In this document: piece after piece, positions 56,761 through 64,000 of the stretch
Numbering within the stretch: position 1 is the stretch's first letter
Layout: every line of letters begins with the position of its first letter
NCBI GenBank assembly: GCA_014218235.1
Contig: CM024757.1
Location: 152,285,371 to 152,349,370, forward strand
From: Colocasia esculenta
Lineage: Eukaryota > Streptophyta > Magnoliopsida > Alismatales > Araceae
Direction: 5' to 3'
Length of the DNA stretch: 64,000 bases
Position numbers and translations under genes: made by a program
Notes under the pieces: generated by a model
What the model saw: the letters and a program-made list of their open reading frames with translations, nothing else
Told to the model about the DNA's origin: nothing
Databases searched by the model: none

Positions 56761-57314
56761 TCTCAACCATGCCAGACATGAGATTTTTGAACTACAAATT
56801 TCATCTTTCTTCTCTTGTTCTTGGGTTGGGAGCTGAACTTCAAACTTATTTACGCAAACATCATCGTGTATGTGTGTGCTTGGTTTGTAAGCATGTGATT
56901 GGTGTGTAGTGTGTGCTGCATACACATCAGGTTGTCTTGTCCTTGAAAACGAGGTGGGGTTGGTGTTGTCCTCGAAAACAACAATATGAGGGGTTTACGC
57001 TTATACCTGAGAAACAAGTTAGTGAAAATCTTCATAGTGGTGTGAGATAGTAGACGTAGGTGCACACAGATGTGCGTTTTCCGAACCACTCTAAATCCTA
57101 CGTGCTTCTGTGGTTTGATCCTTTTTCTCCTATCTCCATTCTATGCACATTAGGATAGTTGGTTTAACTATTTTAATTGTTATTCCAATATGCATTTTAC
57201 ACTATAGATTTCCTTGATAGAGTCTGATCTATTCTGTGTAAAAGATTTTTAGTTAGGTGATAATCAATTCACCCCTCCCCTCTTGGTTGTTCATCGTACG
57301 TATTTTCTCTTCAA

Positions 57315-57327
57315 TTGGTATCAGGGC
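57315..57327 (+). other. Primer-binding site of copia D
   Basis: TTGGTATCAGGGC, one mismatch to the tRNA-iMet complement, one base after the LTR. Confidence 0.9.
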
Positions 57328-57360
57328 AAGGCTCTTGATTATTAGTGTGTTCCTGTGTGC

Positions 57361-57494
57361 GATGGCCAGCAAGGATTTCATGCCCGAGAGACACTCCATC
57401 CACCGTCCTCCATACTTCAATGGTAGCAACTACAAGTACTGGAAAAACTAGATGCACGTCTTTCTTAGAGCTCAGGATTATGAGATATGGAAAG
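57361..57494 (+). pseudogene. Copia D gag, N-terminal fragment
   Basis: MASKDFMPERHSIHRPPYFN then NYKYWKN, one TAG stop (57451) and MHVFLRAQDYEIWKV. This is the copia gag N-terminus, comparable to PPFFDGDDYQYWKMRM in the gag-only element. It is cut at 57494 by Sirevirus H; the rest of D lies beyond the window. Confidence 0.9.
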
Positions 57495-59477
57495 TGTTGC
57501 CTAGCTAGCAAGCCCAGAGGGGGGGTGAATGGGATTCTTTAAAATTTGATTATCTAAAACCTGTCCACAAAAACGTTCACACAACAAGCACTTCGATGAT
57601 TATTAGTGTTAGCGAGAAGAAAATAATAAACACAAAGCAATCAGACACACTACACAAGATTTTATCCTGGTTCGAACTTCCTTTCCACAGGAGTCCTACA
57701 TCCAGTCCCTCAGCAACAACTCAGGATTCCACTACCCAAGGGTACAGTCCCCCTCAAGGACACTTACACACCCAGCCGCAGCTGGTCTTCTCTTCACAAC
57801 CTGAAGAGGAATACAACACCCTGGATCCCACCAGGTCTTCCTTCAACACGAAGGGAAATGAACACCATGGAACCCCCAGGTCTTCCTTCACATGAAGGGA
57901 ATTAACACACAAAAATGTTCAAGAGATGATGCGCCCATGAACCAAGCTAACAACACAATGCTTGATCCGAAGCGAAGATTGAGAGGAGAAGATGAACAAT
58001 AAATGAACTCTCTCAGTACACAAACGCTCTCTCTAAGATGACACTGGATGCAGAGAGCTGAGAGCTACGACAAAGTGATGGAGTGAGACTTGAGCTCTTC
58101 TATGGTGATTGCAGATTTTGAGTTCTCGAGATATTTCTATCACGAAGGCACCAGTCTTCTATTTATATCTTCTTTGAAAAATGTAGCCATTTGAAGTATC
58201 CGTTGTCTCTATGTTCTGAGGACGTTAGACTGCATGGATCTTCTTTGTAATCAATAGTCCTTTACGTTCCATGCACGTAAGAAGAAAATCCTTCTTGATA
58301 TCCTCTAGCTTCTACTTTATCCAACGTTGTATGGAGTTGTGATGTCAAAGACCTGCACACATTAAATGCTAAAACGTAGACAGATAAGCTATCTCTTGTT
58401 GTCAGTCAATGTTAGAGTGAGAATACATCAAGATAGAAATTTCCATTCTATTTTTCCAAAAAGATATTACATGTAGGAGCATAAGAATAGAAGATATCTG
58501 GACATGCATCGTGCAGAGAAATGTATAGTTGTATTTAATGCATGGATAACAATGAAATACACGGGATGACTTTGACTTGTCAAGATATTTGAATATCAAG
58601 TCGTTATAGCTCATGAAATCGATATGAACATGACTTATAGAATCATTGAGCGAATGAGTCATTGTTCATGTGAATCGTTGCTCATTCGTAAACAAATCGT
58701 TGTACGCATAAATCGTTATGCATCCATATCCAAGTCGTTATGGATAACAAATCGTTATGACACTATGAGCAAATCGTTATAACCAAATCGTTATAAGCAA
58801 ATCGTTATAACCATATCGTTATGAGCAAATCGTTATGACCAAATCGTTATGACCAAATCGTTATAACCAAATCGTTATAACCAAATCGTTATGAGCAAAT
58901 CGTTATGAGCAAATCGTTATAACCAAATCGTTGTAAGCAAATCGTTATAACCAAATCGTTATAAGTAAATCGTTATGAGCAAATCGTTATAACCAAATCG
59001 TTGTAAGCAAATCGTTACGCTCACTTACGAAATCATTGTGAGATTGAAATCGTTATACTCACTTGTCGAATCGTTATGAGAGCAAATCATTATGCTCACT
59101 TATGAAATCGTTGTGAGATTGAAATCGTTATACTTACTTACGATTCGTTATGAGAGCAAATCGTTATGAAATAGACTTCAATAGAATATCGATGACTTAT
59201 GAAATCGTTATAGAACCAAAGATCGATGTGGATGAGGAAATTGTTATGATTCTAAGGAAATCGTTGCAATAACTAGAAAGTCGATGTGTACTTAGAATAT
59301 TTCATGCTTTGAACTGTAAATACTACAGGATGATAAATACTTAGTGATTTTGCTTGAATTTCCTCGATTTATTTCCTGTGCTCAATTCTCATAGAAGTAA
59401 TCTTTATCCCAGTTTTGTTAATCACCAAAATAGATATGTAATTTATTTAAATTACATTGGGGATAATCTGATCATCA
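57495..59477 (-). repeat. 3' LTR of Sirevirus element H (1983 bp)
   Basis: Plus strand TGTTGCCTAGCTAGC ... CTGATCATCA, the inverted counterpart of LTR E. Leader hairpin motif at 57663-57709 and a CGTTAT array at 58625-59290. The polypurine tract follows at 59478. Confidence 0.92.
58625..59290 (-). repeat. AAATCGTTATGACC array in LTR H
   Basis: From ~58725 to 59010, about 20 nearly regular 14-bp units (AACCAAATCGTTAT, GAGCAAATCGTTAT), then looser units. On the element's sense strand this reads ATAACGATTTGGTT, one half of the 37-bp unit of LTR E. Confidence 0.92.
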
Positions 59478-59495
59478 ATCTCCCCCTTTTTAGTG
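59478..59495 (-). other. Polypurine tract of element H
   Basis: Plus strand ATCTCCCCCTTTTTAGTG, directly inside LTR H. Confidence 0.9.
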
Positions 59496-59680
59496 ATGAC
59501 AAAACATAGCATTAACCAAAGATGTTCTGAAATAAATCTAAATAAATTGCGGAATAAAATATCATGAGAGATGTATTTCAGAAGTACTGTATTTCTTCCC
59601 CTTTTTGTCATTAAGCAAAAAGATATCATACTGAGACAAAGAATTTAAGGAGAAAAGAGAAGTAAGATCAAAGAACTTTG

Positions 59681-62600
59681 CTATTTATCTTGAGGGGTTA
59701 CATGGAGGTAGAAAGCAGGAGATAGAAGGGAGGCATGCCACTGAGTAATGCGCAAAGCCTTGCATTCTTGCTCCTCAAAATAGGTCTGAAAAACCCCAAA
59801 AGTAATAGAATAAGATGACCCCATGTCAGGAAGCATTCTTTTGATGTGAAGTTGGCGCTGATCTTCTAGAAAGGTAGCATATTCATCTTTGCCAAGAGAG
59901 GCCTTGAAGGAAATGAAAGATCCAAATCTGGCAAACTGAAGAAATTGGTTGATCTTGATAGGGTAGTGGATCTGATGCTGTAGAAGATCTTTCTTCAAAG
60001 CCATATAAAGCTTGTACCGCTTGACCCACTGATCATAAGGCTCTTTAACCAGATTGATGGAGTTCAAGTCCAAAAAGGCTTCAGCTGTGAGAGTAGACTT
60101 GCCGGCCTTAAATAAGGAGCTGTTCAAGGCTTCCAACTGAAGGGCTGACTGGTTGTAATGCTTTTCCCAGTCAGTGGGAGAAAGACTTTCACATTCTGAT
60201 AGCGAAGGGGCAAGAACTTCTGAGGAGATATGGCCCAGATGAAATTCTCTGAAGAGGAATCTTTGGAAGGAGGGGAGATGACCCTGTTGAGCTGAGATCC
60301 TACCCATGACACGAGCAAATCTCTCAAAAATTACAGGACCAACTGAGGAGTCCATGACCAAAGAATACAGTTTGGGGAGAAACACAGTGTCTGGAATTTG
60401 CAGGGTAGCAAAATCCACTTTGAATGAGCAATTGATTGGATTTTCAATTTTTAACGAAGCAATGGCTCCCTGGAACTGACCCAACTGCACTTCAGGTAGC
60501 TTGTGAAGATATCGATAGTCATTGAATAGCTGGAAGTACCTGATGAGCTTAACTTCCTTTTGAATAAAAGGTGCCCAGGTGGTCTTGTGATGAATGACAA
60601 ACCACTCAGAGAGAGTGAGTGGGTGATCCCGGGGTGGAAACCGATCTGATTTTGCAAGCAGAAATTTCCTGTAGAGAGCCTTGTGCCCTTTAGCCCACTG
60701 ATCTTCAGACTTGCATTCAGCCATTTGGAAGATTTTGGATTGATCGGATTTTGAGAAGTGGTTATAGGGAAGGACAACATTGAGGTGATCAGTTAGATTA
60801 AGAAAAGGAACACCAAAAATGGTGGCAAAGATACATTTTTGGAGATATTCACGATAGATTGGTTTCCTTTGATTGTCAACAGTGAGGGAAAACCAAAGAG
60901 GAGAAAATTTGGGTTCAGAGGGAAGAGCAAGAGTGTTGGAGAGTTTCCTCTTTTTAGAAGAAGGACTAGAAGAAGGAGAGTTAGTTATGTGGACATGAGA
61001 ACCAACTTCCAAGACTGAGCGGATTGTGGAAATTTCCAACTCATCCTCGAATTTCTTGAGAAAGGGACCTTCAAGTTGTGCACCTTCAGGTATAAAGGTA
61101 ACAAAGGAGGGAGGAGTAGGAGGATGAAGAAAGAATTGATGGGTAGGAGGAGATATGATGGATGGTCCAGCAGAAGAAGGACCAGAGGAAGATGAGGCTG
61201 GAGGGTCTTCAAGGATAGGAGGAGGTGGAGGAATGGATGTAGAGATGGCAGGATATGAGGAGGATTCAGAAAGAAATGGTGTTGGAGATGAAATGGAGCG
61301 AGGCATGGGTTGTTTGAAAGGGATAGGTGCTGGAGGTGCTGTGGAGGAAGATGGTGGTGAAGGAGGGGCTGGAGTTGCAAGAGATGAAGAATCAGGGGCT
61401 TCTGAAGCTACAGCTGGCTCTTCTACTCTTGGAAGCACACCCTCGGAAACCATTGGCCCGGTTGGCCCATCAACATCCTCTGATGGCCCTGATGGCCCAG
61501 CCTTCACGGCTTCAACCTGATCCTACACTGCAGTTGCTACCTCTTCAACAACCTGTGGCCCAGATGGCCCTGTTGGATCTTCTGAAATTGGCCCTGATGG
61601 CCCAACATCTTGTTGCCTGGCCTCTGAAGGCCCAGAACTTCGGACTGGTTCTGCAGGAGAAGGAGCAGGGGGGCATTTGAGGACTGTGCCCTGACCAAAT
61701 CTCCAAGTGCGGATATAGACTCCTTGATGCTAATGAGCTCACTTCGCACCCATCTCACTGCATTTCTGACCATTCCCATCTCCTTAGCTGAGGTACTCTG
61801 GCTTATGAAAATTGACTGAATATCTGATTGCACAGAGCACAGAATCTTCCCTTGTTCATCCATTCTAGAAACTAAGGGCTTCAGATTGACCTTCAATTTC
61901 TTCTTTTTCTGCCCTTGATGAGGCCTCCTGGTCAAGAGAGGAATTCCAGGAGCTGCTTCTTTCCCTTTGCTACTTGCCCTTGCAACGGGCTCCACATTAT
62001 CATCATTTGCATCATCTGAGGCACTCTCCACAATGCCTTCTCTGAACTACTCATCAATGGGGACATTAGCAGTGTGCTCCCCCTGAGATGCTGATTCCTT
62101 TTCAGCAGATTGCTCCCCCTGACTAAGAGCATCTTCTATTTGCACATCTTCAGATACAATTTCCTGCTCCCCCTAAATGGGAGCTTCCACCATCACAACA
62201 TCTGCAATGTGGCCTGATGCCACAACTTCTTCAACATTAGCAACCTCTTGCACACTTTGAGTGCTTGGAATGGAGTCTAGCACCCTTTTGAGGACTGACC
62301 CTACCATAGAAGTTGGAGGGGTAATTACTTGCAATTGCTCTACAGGCTCGAGGTGCTCAGGAGGAATATCCTCTATCCTTCTTTCACTGGAGCTGATATC
62401 CTCAACAATTTCTTGAATAATTCCTGCTGCTTGCTCTTCCTGAACATCCGACACACATTCCCTGAGAACTGTTGATGCTGCTTGCACTGAAGGCGCTGCT
62501 GCTACTTGTGGCTCTTCTTGGGCGGCCTGCTCTTGAACTCCTGGTCCTGCTGGTACTTCTGCTGCTTCTCCTATTTCTTGTTGGACTTCTTGGGCTTCGC

Positions 62601-63434
62601 CAATAATGGCTTCACCCTCAGCTACTGAGGTCTTGGTCCATATACCTCCAACCAATGAGAATCCACTTTTCTTTAAGTTTCTGCTTCGAATAGCCTGGCC
62701 CATTTTCTCTGACACTGCTCCAGATAGATTGATGCCAGAATGTTGAAATACCTTGGTGAGCAGATGAGCATATGGTAGGGACACATTTAGCTTGCTTTTC
62801 TTGTCCCAAACCTGAGCGGATGCAAACTTCATCCTTTCTACCATAACCTCTGCCATATTTATGCTCTGGTTCTGGATAGCCCAGAACATCATATCTGAGT
62901 CTGCCTTTATGCAAGTCGAAAATGTGGCACTCCTTGGGACCAAAATTTGACAAACAATAAAGTGCAAAATACAGTTGAAAGCATTCAGCTGGTTGATGTC
63001 AATCTTCCCATCCTTTAGTCTGAATTCGGTACCAACAATCCCTAGCCCTTTCGCCTGGATATCCACAGTGTGAACCCCACTGTGACCGATGGTGCAAACA
63101 CCAAATAGTGATTCCAATAGCCCATAGGTGATCTTAATCTGGGTTCCTTTGACGGTGGATGTCAAGGACCATCCTCCTCAGTCTTCAAACAAACGTAAAA
63201 AGCCTTCACTAGGTCTGGATAACTTACTTCTGACAGAGTTGCCATCTTCGACCATTTCATCCTCTCCATTGCTGTAATGATGCTGCCCATTCCATTCTTC
63301 TGTAAATCTACAACATCCACTGCCTTATTGCCACAGACCTTGATCTACACAGAGGTGAACCTTTCTTGCTGCTCAGCGGTGAGAAACCCATCTCCATAGC
63401 CCCCGACGCTGCCGGAAACACCAGACGCGACCAT
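59681..63434 (-). pseudogene. Element H: additional ORF of a Sirevirus, nearly intact
   Basis: Start MVASGVSGSVGGYG at 63434, stop TAG at 59681: about 1250 codons with few lesions. These are a TAG near 63348, a frameshift near 63170, TAG near 62176, 62047 and 61529, and a short frameshift between 61690 and 61537. Domains: a conserved N-terminal globular part (KGTQIKITYGLLESLFGV, HTVDIQAKGLG, PRSATFSTC, KLNVSLPYAHLLTKVFQHSG), an acidic/Gln linker, a Lys-rich patch with coiled-coil-like MDEQGKILCSVQSDIQS, Gly-Pro motifs, a Pro/Ser stretch, and a 400-residue C-terminal domain (SEWFVIHHKTTWAPFIQKEV, DFATLQIPDTVFLPKLYSLV, FQTYFEEQECKALRI). No signal peptide or membrane segment seen. Homologous to 2983-6753. 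Function unknown; the env-like name is traditional. Confidence 0.9.
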
Positions 63435-63853
63435 GGATTTGAATGGGGAAAGTTTCTGGATGATTGGAATGAGGAAAGGAGCAGAAGCCCTCAAGAAATT
63501 TCTAGCGGGAAGGAGTTGGACGCTTTGAAATTTCAGAGAGTCGATGCCGGAGTCGATAGGGTATCGCCTCAGGCAAGTTGAAGGAGATGAAGACGAAGGG
63601 TGAATCGTTGTACCACAAATTTCGGGTTTTTATCAAAAGGAATAAAGGTGACTTTTCGAAACAAGAGACACCATAATGGCAGAAAATGACAAAGTAACCA
63701 GTTCGAGAGGAATAAATACTTTAAAAATAATAGAACCGTCTTAGATAAGTAAGAAGCAAGTATAATTTTAATGAGATTTTGCTTAACTACAGGGGAGAGA
63801 AAATTTGGTTATTCTGAAATACTTTATATTTCAGTTTTATACAGATAAATCTT
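63435..63853 (-). other. Spacer between pol and additional ORF of element H
   Basis: Non-coding and homologous to 2570-2982. The stretch GATACCCTATCGACTC (minus strand, ~63550-63565) is conserved. Confidence 0.65.
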
Positions 63854-64000
63854 TCACAATTTACACATGCCTAGTTCCCTTCTTAGAGAAGTAAATCTCT
63901 CTTCAGGTAAGGCCTTTGTGAAGATATCTGTTAACTGATTTTGTGTATCTACAAAAGAAATGTCTATATCACCATTAGCTACATGATCATGAATAAAATG
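63854..64000 (-). CDS. Element H: C-terminal end of copia pol (RNase H), continues off window
   Basis: Minus strand reads HFIHDHVANGDIDISFVDTQ, then NQLTDIFTKALPEERF and SLRRELGMCKL with a stop at 63856-63854. It is open over all 48 codons, whereas the same place in E carries a small deletion. Marked CDS because no lesion is visible in the part shown. Confidence 0.88.
   Translation of the reverse strand, partial: HFIHDHVANGDIDISFVDTQNQLTDIFTKALPEERFTSLRRELGMCKL

Larger units (their letters stand above)
55367..57313 (+). repeat. 5' LTR of copia element D, interrupted by a TRIM
   Basis: Begins about TGTACTATATAG with TTTTGATGATCACAA just inside, and ends TTTTCTCTTCA before the primer site. 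Without the TRIM it is ~1.39 kb. It contains an array of CAGACGACCGA / GTCGACCGAT-like motifs at 55595-55880 and the leader hairpin at 57052-57093. The left end is set by where gypsy C stops and may be off by a few bases. Confidence 0.8.

Noticed and set aside
58725..59010. Regular short direct repeats that could look like a CRISPR array
   Set aside because: Units of 14 bp have no unique spacers, lie inside a plant LTR, and there are no cas genes.

Overview
This is repeat-rich nuclear DNA from a large plant genome. I see no host gene, no rRNA or tRNA gene, and nothing bacterial. Almost every base can be assigned to nested LTR retrotransposons: Sirevirus-type Ty1/copia with an extra ORF after pol, Tekay/Del-type Ty3/gypsy with a chromodomain, and one Athila-like Ty3/gypsy. 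There are also four solo LTRs, one miniature LTR element (TRIM) and one hAT-type MITE. The species cannot be fixed from the sequence.

Layout by element. E (+, 1-9252) is the 3' part of a Sirevirus: pol, an additional ORF, polypurine tract and 3' LTR. It abuts gypsy B (+, 9253-9959 and 26656-29356), which carries a MITE in gag. Gypsy A (+, 9965-26655) belongs to the same family and is inserted in B's gag with a 5-bp duplication GTGGT. A is interrupted in reverse transcriptase by a gag-only copia element (-, 15109-20995, duplication CTTTA). Its 3' LTR is interrupted by solo copia LTR N (+, 23239-25001, duplication CCCTC). At 29357 a copia LTR F (-) begins. It is followed by an Athila-like element J (-, about 31234-39723), then a copia 3' region holding solo gypsy LTRs K (-, 40583-43447) and L (+, 43559-45697, duplication CTCAG), and a copia RNase H remnant near 46420-46722.

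Gypsy G (-, 46745-53510) runs from chromodomain to gag and is split by solo LTR M (+, 49329-51863, duplication ATACT). Gypsy C (+, 53511-55366) keeps an LTR end, primer-binding site and gag. Its gag is interrupted by copia D (+, 55367-57494), whose LTR holds the TRIM (56209-56760, duplication TCTCA). D's gag is in turn cut by Sirevirus H (-, 57495-64000), of the same family as E. The window is thus bracketed by inverted relatives E and H.

All coding regions are decayed. Comparing A with B shows that many premature stops are CAG to TAG changes, as expected from deamination of methylated CHG sites. The most interesting structures are non-coding: a TRIM with perfect Pol III A and B boxes across its LTR/primer-site junction; a hairpin between two conserved blocks in the leader of every copia LTR, with stems that covary; a second hairpin in the gypsy LTRs; and CG-centred short-motif arrays in nearly every LTR family, each family with its own motif.
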